A DNA stretch of 64,000 nt from NCBI GenBank assembly GCA_045602925.1, contig JAZSCN010000003.1:65815-129814 (forward strand), written 5' to 3'. The notes beneath the pieces were generated by a model. It worked only from the letters and a program-made list of their open reading frames with translations. It was not told the DNA's origin and ran no database searches. Shown piece after piece: positions 25,979 to 33,699 of the stretch. Position 1 is the first letter of the stretch, and each line of letters opens with the position of its first letter. Source of the stretch: UBA7477 sp045602925. Its GTDB lineage: Bacteria; Bacillota; Clostridia; Oscillospirales; Ruminococcaceae. The translations under genes were made by a program, and so were the position numbers.

Positions 25979-27529
25979 TTAATTCAGCACCGAGTATCGC
26001 TCACCGTTAAGAATGTCGGTCATAAATGCCTCCGGAGACTTAGCAGCCAGAACCTGCTCAAACATACCCGGCTTACAACCACCGACAAGAATTGTACCTG
26101 TCTTATCACGTGTAATCGGCTTAGAACAGTTAGCGCGAGCAGATGCATTCCAGAATACCAACTTCGGACACTTATATCCAGCAGCCTCATACTTACCACG
26201 AATCATACCAAGACAATCGCGGTTATAAGTACACTGGTCAAACTGCATATCAGAGATAATCACAATAGCCTCAGGCATCTCCTCTGCTGGAATATTGGCC
26301 TTAACTGCAGCATTAAGAACAAGATTAAACACAGCCTCAAGGTCAGTATTCATCCCCCAATCAGCTCTCTCGATATGCTTCACCTTATCATACAGAGACC
26401 ACTTATCATCTACTGTAATGAAGTTAGGACGCTGACTAAATGTAATCATCTGGTTCTTAAAGATACCATTATTACGCTCAGCAACATACAATCCGAGAGA
26501 AACTGCAACCTCAATAGAGGCAACATTGCGGTCAGCACCCCATGCATCAAACATAGAACCAGAAGTATCTACTACTGCAAGCCAACTATGATTACCGGAA
26601 GTACCCTCGAAGTAGTTACGAAGAGAACGCCACTGATTATCAAGCTGAAGCTTACCGGTCTCAGAGATGTTACCGCCACGAAGAATCGGCTTTACGACAT
26701 CATAAGGATACAAACCTGCAGTGTTAATCTTCACCTCGGGTGTACACTTCTCACTACGTGTAAGAACCTTGTGAAGAGTATCATGATACGCCGTGAATCG
26801 GGCATTATCATTACGCTCAAAGGCCTTACGATACTTATGAATAGCACGGGAAGGAAGCTTAGAATAATCGAAGGAATAATCCTTATTAGAAATCTTAATC
26901 TCAACTACATTAGTAGCTGCACGGAGAGCAGAAAGTACCTTACGATAAGAACGCTCATCCTTCAAGCCAAGATTCTGATAAAGCTTCTTAGCTGTCTCAC
27001 GTGTCTTCTTAGAAGAAGTATTGGCAGACGGAAGCCACTTAGCAAGAAGAGAAATCTTATTAATCATCCCATCCTCAAGCATCGCCATATCGATAGCAAG
27101 CTGAGCACGAATAATGCTATAAATTTCCTCATCTACATCCTTATTCACACCAAGAAGAGCAACAAGGTCATCCCAACGGCCATAAGGCTTACCGGAATCT
27201 GCATCATGACCAGCAGGAATGAAAATCAGATTACGCTTGAACTCAGGATAAAGGCTAAGAAGAGTACGCATACCATGACGGAACACCGCTCTCTCACCCT
27301 GACCCTCATGAATATCACGAAGATAGAAAAGACAGCGAAGAGTAAGCTCCTTATTCTCAAGGGCAGCCTCACGAACTGCCTGCTCTACACCCTTAGGATT
27401 GCGGCGATAAGAGAAACCATCAGTAAAAAGGTCAAGAACCTTAGAAAGGGTGCTCTTATAAGCTGGCATACCGTTCTCAGTTACCGTATTATTATCAACT
27501 ACTGCTACTGCATCAAATAGACTAGACAT
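25979..27529 (-). CDS. DUF2828 protein (TROVE/Ro60-like ring plus vWA domain)
   Basis: 516 residues. Residues 20-300 are helical repeats resembling the TROVE/Ro60 ring (ALENKELTLRCLFYLRDI, GQGERAVFRHGMRTLL, GRWDDLVALLG); residues 312-500 form a von Willebrand A domain with the MIDAS metal motif DTSGSMF (Asp321) and later IVIISDMQFD. This arrangement is the DUF2828 family, related to Ro60/Rsr RNA-binding proteins that bind misfolded or Y RNAs. Single-gene unit with its own terminator. I found no Y-RNA-like sequence in the short flanks. Codon choice is more GC-rich than neighbours, suggesting high expression. Confidence 0.85.
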   Translation of the reverse strand: MSSLFDAVAVVDNNTVTENGMPAYKSTLSKVLDLFTDGFSYRRNPKGVEQAVREAALENKELTLRCLFYLRDIHEGQGERAVFRHGMRTLLSLYPEFKRNLIFIPAGHDADSGKPYGRWDDLVALLGVNKDVDEEIYSIIRAQLAIDMAMLEDGMINKISLLAKWLPSANTSSKKTRETAKKLYQNLGLKDERSYRKVLSALRAATNVVEIKISNKDYSFDYSKLPSRAIHKYRKAFERNDNARFTAYHDTLHKVLTRSEKCTPEVKINTAGLYPYDVVKPILRGGNISETGKLQLDNQWRSLRNYFEGTSGNHSWLAVVDTSGSMFDAWGADRNVASIEVAVSLGLYVAERNNGIFKNQMITFSQRPNFITVDDKWSLYDKVKHIERADWGMNTDLEAVFNLVLNAAVKANIPAEEMPEAIVIISDMQFDQCTYNRDCLGMIRGKYEAAGYKCPKLVFWNASARANCSKPITRDKTGTILVGGCKPGMFEQVLAAKSPEAFMTDILNGERYSVLN

Positions 27530-27578
27530 ATTATTAATTTTTGCTGTTTATGTTTAAAGATTATACTTTATTTTTAGT

Positions 27579-27899
27579 TCAGTTCTGTTTAGATTCAAAG
27601 TTAATAACGGCATCTTTTACCTCGGAACCGGTTACATCAATCTTAACGTTACCAGTTTCCTCATCAAACTTCCATTCTACATTACATTTTTTCTTGTGGA
27701 CACATTTGTCATGAATTGCATAACCATAAAACGGTAGCATTCCAAAAACAAAAACTAACATTACCCAACCGCCTGTCTTTACATTCTCTATAAACTTATA
27801 AAAAGGATTAAGTGTACCTTCAGTTGTATAATTAATTAAAGAAAATGTAATACATGTTATAACAAAAGCGATTCCTAAACCTATTAAAAATCCAATCAT
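27579..27899 (-). CDS. small membrane protein, 106 aa, two TM segments
   Basis: Residues 2-24 (GFLIGLGIAFVITCITFSLI) and 46-64 (VMLVFVFGMLPFYGYAI) are membrane helices; the remaining C-terminal 40 residues are a charged soluble tail with HKKKC. Last of the accessory islet toward the DUF2828 gene; a CAGAACT sequence at its stop codon may belong to the DUF2828 promoter. Function unknown. Confidence 0.75.
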   Translation of the reverse strand: MIGFLIGLGIAFVITCITFSLINYTTEGTLNPFYKFIENVKTGGWVMLVFVFGMLPFYGYAIHDKCVHKKKCNVEWKFDEETGNVKIDVTGSEVKDAVINFESKQN

Positions 27900-27908
27900 A
27901 AAATCTTT

Positions 27909-28205
27909 TTAAAAATCTTCTAATTTTTCCTTCTTTTCTTCATCAAAAAATCCATCTTCATTGGAATTAACAAGAAAAACTTCATATTTGCTATAAGATT
28001 TAAGAATTTCCTTAAACACTTCACAAAAGTCCTTCTTATTTTCCGGATGAAGTTTCATCCAGAGATACTCCCCAATACAATCTCCCACAATTTCTCTTAG
28101 AGAACAGTCAAATTCATCAATTTGTTCTGAAAGAAAATAACCATTTTCCATGATATATTCTCTATTTGATGAATTTGTTCTATCTATATCAACTTCATGA
28201 ATCAT
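27909..28205 (-). CDS. hypothetical protein, 98 aa
   Basis: Not recognised. Acidic and helical (SEQIDEFDCSLREIVGDCIG; KKDFCEVFKEILKSY). Own CAGAACT promoter six bases upstream of the ATG, so predicted leaderless. Confidence 0.75.
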   Translation of the reverse strand: MIHEVDIDRTNSSNREYIMENGYFLSEQIDEFDCSLREIVGDCIGEYLWMKLHPENKKDFCEVFKEILKSYSKYEVFLVNSNEDGFFDEEKKEKLEDF

Positions 28206-28211
28206 AATATG

Positions 28212-28228
28212 AATATAAAATAGTTCTG
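28212..28228 (-). promoter_or_regulatory. CAGAACT-type promoter
   Basis: CAGAACT, 4-base spacer, TATATT, 6 bases to the ATG at 28205 (minus strand). Confidence 0.75.
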
Positions 28229-28230
28229 GT

Positions 28231-28539
28231 TTATAAATGTGCTATACAATTTCTGGGATTTAGCCCTGGATTGAACCTATACATTTCTACCGTAGGTCTT
28301 GAAGCCATAAAATAACACGGCTTCCCATCATAATGAAAGTTAAGAGTGAAAGTAGTTCCAATATCACTATCGATTATCTTTTCAAAATCAAATACTCCAA
28401 ATTCATCAATAAAAACCTCATCTGTTTCTTTATTGTATTTGACCTTGTATCTTTTCTTCCCTGATACAAATTCAATATTCCACATCCCTTCCTTAGAAAG
28501 GTCAACAATAGTCTTTTTTATCAATTTTTTAGGTATCAT
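28231..28539 (-). CDS. hypothetical protein, 102 aa
   Basis: Not recognised. Beta-rich (WNIEFVSGKKRYKVKY, TTFTLNFHYDGKPCYFMA) single domain of a type common among phage accessory proteins. No clear promoter of its own; it may be read from the 130-aa gene upstream. Confidence 0.72.
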   Translation of the reverse strand: MIPKKLIKKTIVDLSKEGMWNIEFVSGKKRYKVKYNKETDEVFIDEFGVFDFEKIIDSDIGTTFTLNFHYDGKPCYFMASRPTVEMYRFNPGLNPRNCIAHL

Positions 28540-28565
28540 GCTTGTTCTACTCTTCTATAAGTCTA

Positions 28566-28958
28566 TTAGTCAGGCAAATAATCGCCTTTTACCTCTGGGT
28601 CTTCAAGTCTATTTCTAATGTAAGAGTATATGTTTTGCTTAGCCTCTTCACAAGCGATGTCAAACTCATCATTACTCATAATTTCAGTAGAAATTCCCTT
28701 TTCATACATTCGGATAGAACCTTTAACAATACTATACAAAATGAAGTCATACTGTGACGTAGTGGGTGTATAATCCATTGTCTTTATAAAGTCAATAACC
28801 TCTTCCTTGATAGAATTAGATTTTGCCAATGCCTTATAAGCAGCCTTTGCATCTTCTTTTGATAATTTCACAATGTAGTCATTACGAAGTGATTCAATAT
28901 AAGATTCAACTTGTTCTTTCGTAATCCCTTCAGGTACTTTTATAGTTATTTCTTTCAT
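28566..28958 (-). CDS. hypothetical protein, 130 aa
   Basis: Not recognised. Helical throughout; begins MKEITIKVPEGITKEQVESY, a pattern seen at the N-termini of small DNA-binding or ribbon-helix-helix-like proteins, but the rest does not fit that family. Has its own AAGAACT promoter. Confidence 0.75.
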   Translation of the reverse strand: MKEITIKVPEGITKEQVESYIESLRNDYIVKLSKEDAKAAYKALAKSNSIKEEVIDFIKTMDYTPTTSQYDFILYSIVKGSIRMYEKGISTEIMSNDEFDIACEEAKQNIYSYIRNRLEDPEVKGDYLPD

Positions 28959-28964
28959 AAGTCT

Positions 28965-28981
28965 ATTATAAGTTAGTTCTT
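28965..28981 (-). promoter_or_regulatory. CAGAACT-type promoter (AAGAACT variant)
   Basis: AAGAACT, 4-base spacer, TATAAT, 6 bases to the ATG at 28958 (minus strand). Confidence 0.75.
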
Positions 28982-29292
28982 TTTGTCTCCAACACCATCA
29001 CATCTTCCATTTCTTCTTGTCTACTTACAACTATTCCTTCATAATGAATAGTCTCGCCAATCGGTTGCAAATCCCAATCCAAAGGTTGAATATCAAACTC
29101 CACTATCTCAGAAGTTGGTTCTTCTCCCTTTTTGAAAAAGGAATAGGAACTCCATCCTCTAGGATTTTTGCAACCTCCTGTATTGAACTTCATATGTCCG
29201 TTGGTTCCGATTATTTTACAAAAATACTGAACCAACGGATGAGGAGAGTAGACGTTTCCGTTTTCTATACATTGAGTGATGATGTGTTTCAT
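28966..29292 (-). CDS. hypothetical protein, 108 aa
   Basis: Not recognised. Contains VQYFCKIIGTNGHMKFNTGG and a WSSYSFF segment; beta-rich. Its last codons overlap the promoter of the next gene downstream. Confidence 0.72.
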   Translation of the reverse strand: MKHIITQCIENGNVYSPHPLVQYFCKIIGTNGHMKFNTGGCKNPRGWSSYSFFKKGEEPTSEIVEFDIQPLDWDLQPIGETIHYEGIVVSRQEEMEDVMVLETKRTNL

Positions 29293-29304
29293 AGTTTCTT
29301 AAAA

Positions 29305-29321
29305 ATTACAAATTAGTTCTG
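29305..29321 (-). promoter_or_regulatory. CAGAACT-type promoter
   Basis: CAGAACT, 4-base spacer, TGTAAT, 12 bases to the ATG at 29292 (minus strand). The box overlaps the stop of the 68-aa gene. Confidence 0.62.
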
Positions 29322-29519
29322 AACTAGATAACTATAAAAGGCTTTTAACGATTCCACAGCATCTCCCGCATAAATTGGGTTATCAAATACTCTATTGACT
29401 AACTCATTTTCACCATCTTTAACAATTACAAAATATAAATCAGTGGATGGTGTTAATTCCTTGCCATTTTTGAAGATAAATGTTTCGCCTTTCTTTACGA
29501 TTCGCGTTTCAATTTCCAT
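29313..29519 (-). CDS. small hypothetical protein, 68 aa
   Basis: Not recognised, but its C-terminal half (DLYFVIVKDGENE; FDNPIYAGDAVESLKAFYSY) resembles the 65-aa protein at 20559-20756 in the NAD module. Beta hairpin followed by a helix. Predicted leaderless from its own promoter. Confidence 0.72.
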   Translation of the reverse strand: MEIETRIVKKGETFIFKNGKELTPSTDLYFVIVKDGENELVNRVFDNPIYAGDAVESLKAFYSYLVQN

Positions 29520-29525
29520 AAATCA

Positions 29526-29542
29526 ATTATACAACTATTCTG
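29526..29542 (-). promoter_or_regulatory. CAGAACT-type promoter (CAGAATA variant)
   Basis: CAGAATA, 4-base spacer, TATAAT, then TGATTT and the ATG at 29519; the -10 to ATG segment is identical to that at 31057, 31689 and 33424. Confidence 0.7.
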
Positions 29543-30038
29543 TTTCTTTGAAAAGAGTTCCGTTTTTGTATTGTTCAAGAAATCCTCTGCAAATTTCCAT
29601 CACATTTTCTTCTTGTTTCAACACAAACTCTTCGTTTAGTTTCTGCATTGTCACTTCCTGCCTATATCGTCTAAGTTCTCCACCAGCACAGAATTCATAT
29701 AGTTTCATCAAGGAAACAAATCTTTCAAGATTTGATTGTAATTCTTCTGTATCTTTGGGGTCATAATGAATCTTTGCACCCCATTTCTCCAGTACTCGTA
29801 ATGTGAGTTTAAAATCTTCATCCTCACAATCATCAATAGAACAATTCACAAAAAAGACCTCATCTGCAGACAATCCACATGCTGTACTTGAATTCATCAA
29901 ACCTAACTTATACATAGTACTACCGGCTCTGAACCCCTCACAATAGCGTTCTAAACGGTTCATACTTTCGCGTCTATACTTAAAAAGGTCATCGTAATCT
30001 TTGAAACAAAGCAAAATAGTCTTATTAATCTCACTCAT
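29535..30038 (-). CDS. hypothetical protein, 167 aa
   Basis: Not recognised. Helical, with several Cys and a DCEDEDF acidic patch; residues 100-120 include LMKLYEFCAGGELRRY. The ATG at 30038 lies 7 bases after the upstream stop; a GTG at 30053 would overlap that stop by 8 bases and is the alternative start. Confidence 0.72.
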   Translation of the reverse strand: MSEINKTILLCFKDYDDLFKYRRESMNRLERYCEGFRAGSTMYKLGLMNSSTACGLSADEVFFVNCSIDDCEDEDFKLTLRVLEKWGAKIHYDPKDTEELQSNLERFVSLMKLYEFCAGGELRRYRQEVTMQKLNEEFVLKQEENVMEICRGFLEQYKNGTLFKETE

Positions 30039-30045
30039 ACACTTA

Positions 30046-30336
30046 TCAAGCACAATAATGATATGACATTGGTTTTTCTTTCCATTTTTCTGAAAGGTAC
30101 TTTTTACTCAAACGAACATAGAGTTCAAACATTTTATCCCTTTTTCCTACAAAAGAGATTTCATAACCATTCATTACAAACCACTTTGAAAGACTTTCCA
30201 CTGTACCCTCTACAGATTCAAGTGATACCCTATGGTCAGCCCATCCAAAATCCTTCATTACTCCATCTTGTAACTCACGTAATGTCAAAGGTTTATCGTT
30301 TTTCTCAAAGTACAAAAATAGATAATATTCAGGCAT
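30046..30336 (-). CDS. hypothetical protein, 96 aa
   Basis: Not recognised. Begins MPEYYLFLYFEKNDKPLTLREL and looks like a small alpha/beta domain with a basic end (KRDKMFELYVRLSKKYL). The ATG is 2 bases after the upstream TGA; a GTG nine bases earlier is less likely. Confidence 0.72.
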   Translation of the reverse strand: MPEYYLFLYFEKNDKPLTLRELQDGVMKDFGWADHRVSLESVEGTVESLSKWFVMNGYEISFVGKRDKMFELYVRLSKKYLSEKWKEKPMSYHYCA

Positions 30337-30338
30337 AA

Positions 30339-30542
30339 TCACCACTTTTGCAGAATTTCAAGATTTCTTTTATCTGCCTTTTCAGCATCAGTTAAATTTC
30401 TCTCTTTCTCACACTGTTCCAAGTATCTATAATGAAGTTTTAACTCATTATTACATTCAAATCCTCTTTCTTTAGCCATCTCAAGCAAAGAAGGTCCATT
30501 ACATAAGTCTCTCCACCACTCTGATTTAGCTTCTCTATTCAT
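30339..30542 (-). CDS. small hypothetical protein, 67 aa
   Basis: Not recognised. Helical and charged (KLHYRYLEQCEKERNLTDAE). A weak promoter-like GTAACT-N4-TATTAA lies 3 bases before the ATG. Confidence 0.68.
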   Translation of the reverse strand: MNREAKSEWWRDLCNGPSLLEMAKERGFECNNELKLHYRYLEQCEKERNLTDAEKADKRNLEILQKW

Positions 30543-30557
30543 AACTTAATAATTCAG

Positions 30558-30887
30558 TTACTTTGTTAAGTTTGCTCTCAAAATTTCCATTGCAAATTTA
30601 GGATTAGGTTTAGGAGCAGACTTCTTCATTACTTCATCCAGATAAAAATCCAATGTCTCATTAGTAAATTCTACATTAGGATTTTCCTCTTTTACCATTT
30701 CTAATGCTTCCGTTACTGTAACTTGTCCTATATCACCTGGTACATAACCCAACATGTACCTTGCTTCAGTTTCAGTAACATTATGATTATTCATGTATTC
30801 TTCTACCTCTTTACGCTGATTAGAGGTGAGTGGATAACCAGTAAGGTCTCTCATAAATTTTTTAGGTACTTTTTTATTAATATTCAT
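30558..30887 (-). CDS. hypothetical protein, 109 aa
   Basis: Not recognised. Start chosen at the ATG at 30887, which overlaps the TGA of the 57-aa membrane protein (ATGA); the frame is open farther upstream but would overlap that gene entirely. Basic N-terminus (NKKVPKKFMRDL), then a helix-turn-helix-like stretch NQRKEVEEYMNNHNVTETEAR (split by a turn). DNA binding is possible, unproven. Confidence 0.7.
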   Translation of the reverse strand: MNINKKVPKKFMRDLTGYPLTSNQRKEVEEYMNNHNVTETEARYMLGYVPGDIGQVTVTEALEMVKEENPNVEFTNETLDFYLDEVMKKSAPKPNPKFAMEILRANLTK

Positions 30888-31057
30888 AAAAAGATAATCA
30901 ATGTTAAAATTCCAATATATAACAACACACCAAAAGTAATAATCCAATTAGTACGGTCAGCAATTTTCTGACTTTTCTTTATTTCATCTAATATTTCATT
31001 AGATTGAAGAATTAAATCTTTAGTCTTAATTAACTTTTCTAGTTGTGTTTTATCCAT
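30884..31057 (-). CDS. small membrane-anchored protein, 57 aa
   Basis: An N-terminal amphipathic helix (KLIKTKDLILQSNEILDEI) is followed by one membrane helix at 39-57 (ITFGVLLYIGILTLIIFL). It begins six bases after a perfect TATAAT and ends with an ATGA overlap with the next gene; both support a real gene. Type II or tail-anchored topology is likely; a role at the inner membrane is inferred. Confidence 0.72.
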   Translation of the reverse strand: MDKTQLEKLIKTKDLILQSNEILDEIKKSQKIADRTNWIITFGVLLYIGILTLIIFL

Positions 31058-31063
31058 AAATCA

Positions 31064-31080
31064 ATTATACATTAGTTCTA
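31064..31080 (-). promoter_or_regulatory. CAGAACT-type promoter (TAGAACT variant)
   Basis: TAGAACT, 4-base spacer, TATAAT, 6 bases to the ATG at 31057; the element lies over the last codons and stop of the 48-aa gene upstream. Confidence 0.78.
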
Positions 31081-31211
31081 TTAGATTTATTTTTACCTTT
31101 CATAAAAAATTCCTTTCTCAAGATATTTCTACGATTTTTCGTAAAAAGTTTAACTTTCTTTTCATCAGAAAATTTTGGGAACGGAAATAAAGGTATAAAA
31201 GATTTAGTCAT
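31065..31211 (-). CDS. small basic protein, 48 aa
   Basis: ATG-started frame of 48 codons overlapping the end of the 161-aa gene by 8 bases. Very basic (MTKSFIPLFPFPKFSDEKKV; TKNRRNILRK). Function unknown. Part of its coding sequence doubles as the next gene's promoter. Confidence 0.55.
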   Translation of the reverse strand: MTKSFIPLFPFPKFSDEKKVKLFTKNRRNILRKEFFMKGKNKSNRTNV

Positions 31212-31689
31212 AATTTTTCATTTCATCTAATATAACAACTCCGTCTTTATTTGAATACAAATGAACATAACTATTCTTTTCAATTTTTACAAACCTTTCC
31301 AAGAATTCTATAGGTATGCTGAGAAAACATCCAATCTCCATATTGAATTGCAAACGAAACATTACGCAAATCCCATCTTCTTCGCCAAATACCTTCCACA
31401 AAGACATATCGCTATCATAAGTTGCTATCATTTCTGAATGAAAAGCGTTGAATACTGTGTGTTTTTCTTTACCATTTTCATCTCTCAAAATGTTACACTC
31501 AATAATAGGGTCAAGATAACCTATGATGAAATTAGCCAATTTTTCTTTAGAAAAACAATCCGAAAAATCATCACAAAAAGTTGAAACTCTAATAATTCCC
31601 TCAATAATAGAAATTTGATTGGGATAAGACGATGGTAATACTTTAGTAGGATTGCAACAACCGTAAATAATGTTATTTTTATTTTCCAT
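31204..31689 (-). CDS. hypothetical protein, 161 aa
   Basis: Not recognised. Alpha/beta protein with KEKLANFIIGYLDPIIEC and MEIGCFLSIPIEFLERF. Six bases before its ATG lies TATAAT with the same TGATTT leader as neighbouring promoters, though the upstream AGAACT box is poor (TATAAGC). Confidence 0.75.
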   Translation of the reverse strand: MENKNNIIYGCCNPTKVLPSSYPNQISIIEGIIRVSTFCDDFSDCFSKEKLANFIIGYLDPIIECNILRDENGKEKHTVFNAFHSEMIATYDSDMSLWKVFGEEDGICVMFRLQFNMEIGCFLSIPIEFLERFVKIEKNSYVHLYSNKDGVVILDEMKNYD

Positions 31690-31729
31690 AAATCAATTAT
31701 ACTATGCTTATATAGGTACCTATTGCTTT

Positions 31730-31996
31730 TTATTCATTTTCTTTATCTGAATAAGATTTAAGGTACAATTTAAGGTATCTTCTATCGTTATAAAATTCAT
31801 GGTCAGACTTGGTGTGTATAAGTTCGTAACTGACAGCATCAGTCCATTCATGATACCAATCTTTCCCACCTTTACAATAAGCCTTATACTCAACAAAAAC
31901 CTCTTCCTCAAGGTCTTTGTCGCTCATGGTATTCAAAATCTCTTTAAGCTCTTTATAAGTGAGTTTGTAATTTTTTTCAATAACTTCTTCAATCAT
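31730..31996 (-). CDS. hypothetical protein, 88 aa
   Basis: Not recognised. Acidic helical N-terminus (LTYKELKEILNTMSDKDLEE) and aromatic C-terminus. ATG overlaps the stop of the 76-aa gene upstream by 4 bases. Confidence 0.72.
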   Translation of the reverse strand: MIEEVIEKNYKLTYKELKEILNTMSDKDLEEEVFVEYKAYCKGGKDWYHEWTDAVSYELIHTKSDHEFYNDRRYLKLYLKSYSDKENE

Positions 31997-32223
31997 AATT
32001 GCTTGAAAAATTGTATAGTGTGAGTTTCGTTACCAAAATCCCAATGATACCTACCACATCTTTTAGGCTGTTTATCTCTGTCTATTTTGATTTCTTGTTT
32101 GTCTTCGCCATAAAGTGTCTGATAATAAAAATACAAAGTATCATTTATAAAAAATGCAGGGTATCCATAACACTTTATGATGTCTGCTTCTTCGCAAAGT
32201 TCTATAAAAGTTTTATCACTCAT
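31993..32223 (-). CDS. hypothetical protein, 76 aa (paralogue of the 81-aa gene at 35286)
   Basis: Function unknown. The start FIELCEEADIIKCYGYPAFF and the end GRYHWDFGNETHTIQFF parallel FTELCKSSDLVVMGGIPMEY and DGYWTISRHGALFKFKF in the protein at 35286-35531, indicating a duplicated family. Overlaps the ligase ATG-distal neighbour arrangement: its ATG overlaps the ligase stop by 8 bases. Confidence 0.74.
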   Translation of the reverse strand: MSDKTFIELCEEADIIKCYGYPAFFINDTLYFYYQTLYGEDKQEIKIDRDKQPKRCGRYHWDFGNETHTIQFFKQL

Positions 32224-33424
32224 AATTTCTAATCTCTCTCATCTTACCAAAACGAGGAACACCACCCTTACCATCTTTCATCGGTGTAAGTGCTTGATAG
32301 ACAATAGTTGCCATCTTACCCTTATACAAGTCTTTGTTAGTAAAGAGGTCACGAGCATAATCCTGAGTTCCCATTACTCCTGCTTTGAATGTCTGTCCGT
32401 CTTCTGTCTCACAAATCACAGCAGCAGCAATTCCTACGAGATTACCATTACCTTCTTCAAAGTCTACTATACAATACTCCTTATCAAAGAACTTTTTATA
32501 CTTCAACATGTCAAATGAACGTCCGAAGAAATAAGGAACATCCTTCTTGAGCATAATACCTTCGTAACCACGTTCTACTCTCCTTTCAATGCTTAGTTCA
32601 ACCATGCTTTCCGAATCTACATTCCAAGATTCTAATTTCCATCCTTGACCAAAGTAATGAATCCATGTAAGTCCAACAAGATAAAAACTGTCTTTGTTCA
32701 CATCATCAAAATGATGTCTAAGCCAATTATTCTGCTGTAAAATATTCAACAATCTCGTTTTACGCTCTGTGTAAAGCAACTGTGGCTCAGAGGGATAATA
32801 ACTGTCAAAACAATGATACTGCACCAACTTGGCACTCTCTACCAAATCCTCAAACTTAGGCTTGGTCTTCTTTACCAAACTGACAATCTTATTAAAGTCA
32901 TCCTTCAATTCATGATTATACAACTCACCATCAAGGATAGCATCAGGGTACATCTCAAAGAACTTCTGTACAAAATCATTCTTAACAATGTGAGGACATG
33001 CTACAAATTCCTTATGCTTTCGTGAGAACATACGAATATCACCATCAACCATCTTAATATAGCATCGAACACCATCAAGTTTAGGCTCTACAATGTAAGG
33101 AAAGTCTAACTTATTCTTCTCAATTCTGTCTTGGTACTTATTGGCAAGGCTTACCTCAAATCGCTTTTCCTCAGTAGGAATGTCATAGGTAAATCCTTGG
33201 TCAATCTGATATTGAATCTTGGAAGCAACCTCATTTAGAACTTGCTGTTCAAGGGAAGTTTCATTAGCCTTTCCTACATTCTTCTGTTCAACAAATGTAG
33301 GAGCAGTCTTAGTCATCTTACCATCAGGGTAAATGCCGCTAATAGTCCAATAACTCACTGCATCATGCTCAATCGTCCAAGCACGAACCTTACCCTTCTT
33401 ATCTCTCTTATACAAAGTAACCAT
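32216..33424 (-). CDS. ATP-dependent DNA ligase
   Basis: Seals nicks in replication and recombination. 402 residues. The adenylated Lys lies in EPKLDGVR (Lys115), followed by FSRKHKEF, ILDGELYN, VQYHCFDSY, RGYEGIMLKK and DMLKYKKF, the nucleotidyl-transferase motifs I, III, IIIa, IV and V in order; a C-terminal OB-type domain ends at GGVPRFGKMREI. Smaller than T4 gp30 (487 aa). It stands in the accessory islet, not with the replication operon, and is read from its own promoter with no predicted leader. Confidence 0.92.
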   Translation of the reverse strand: MVTLYKRDKKGKVRAWTIEHDAVSYWTISGIYPDGKMTKTAPTFVEQKNVGKANETSLEQQVLNEVASKIQYQIDQGFTYDIPTEEKRFEVSLANKYQDRIEKNKLDFPYIVEPKLDGVRCYIKMVDGDIRMFSRKHKEFVACPHIVKNDFVQKFFEMYPDAILDGELYNHELKDDFNKIVSLVKKTKPKFEDLVESAKLVQYHCFDSYYPSEPQLLYTERKTRLLNILQQNNWLRHHFDDVNKDSFYLVGLTWIHYFGQGWKLESWNVDSESMVELSIERRVERGYEGIMLKKDVPYFFGRSFDMLKYKKFFDKEYCIVDFEEGNGNLVGIAAAVICETEDGQTFKAGVMGTQDYARDLFTNKDLYKGKMATIVYQALTPMKDGKGGVPRFGKMREIRNYE

Positions 33425-33430
33425 AAATCA

Positions 33431-33447
33431 ATTATACATTAGTTCTG
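33431..33447 (-). promoter_or_regulatory. CAGAACT-type promoter of the ligase gene
   Basis: Best match in the window: CAGAACT, AATG spacer, TATAAT, TGATTT, then the ATG at 33424 (minus strand). Confidence 0.82.
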
Positions 33448-33452
33448 ATTTT

Positions 33453-33698
33453 TCAGATAATCCAAACATTTGTGCCTTCAATTTGTCTAAACTCTGAAAA
33501 ATCTCGCTCTTTCTCTTCGTAAATTATTCTAACACTACTACCTGTATGAAAATTTATACCAATACACTTACATTCATCAAGTCCCTCTTCATTGAGAATG
33601 TTTTGGGCAGCTTTGACCCTATCTCCTCCACAATTCTCAACTTCATTACAAAATCGTACTAAACCACAGATGTAACATGAACGAAGTTTTATTTTCAT
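33453..33698 (-). CDS. Cys-containing hypothetical protein, 81 aa
   Basis: Not recognised. Cys residues in SCYICGLVRFC, ENCGGD and ECKCIG could form a metal site. ATG at 33698 follows the upstream TGA by one base; a TTG twelve bases earlier is rejected. Confidence 0.7.
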   Translation of the reverse strand: MKIKLRSCYICGLVRFCNEVENCGGDRVKAAQNILNEEGLDECKCIGINFHTGSSVRIIYEEKERDFSEFRQIEGTNVWII

Positions 33699-33699
33699 T

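Noticed and set aside
25949..27520. A 523-codon open frame on the plus strand, antisense to the DUF2828 gene
   Set aside because: It mirrors a strongly codon-biased gene; its composition (Ile/Thr/Leu/Arg-rich, no domain) is that of a reading-frame shadow, and no promoter or start context supports it.
27530..27590. CAGAACT at the stop of the 106-aa gene as promoter of the DUF2828 gene
   Set aside because: The only TATAAT is 16 bases away instead of 4, and the ATG is far downstream; it may be a conventional promoter, but it breaks the rule seen elsewhere.
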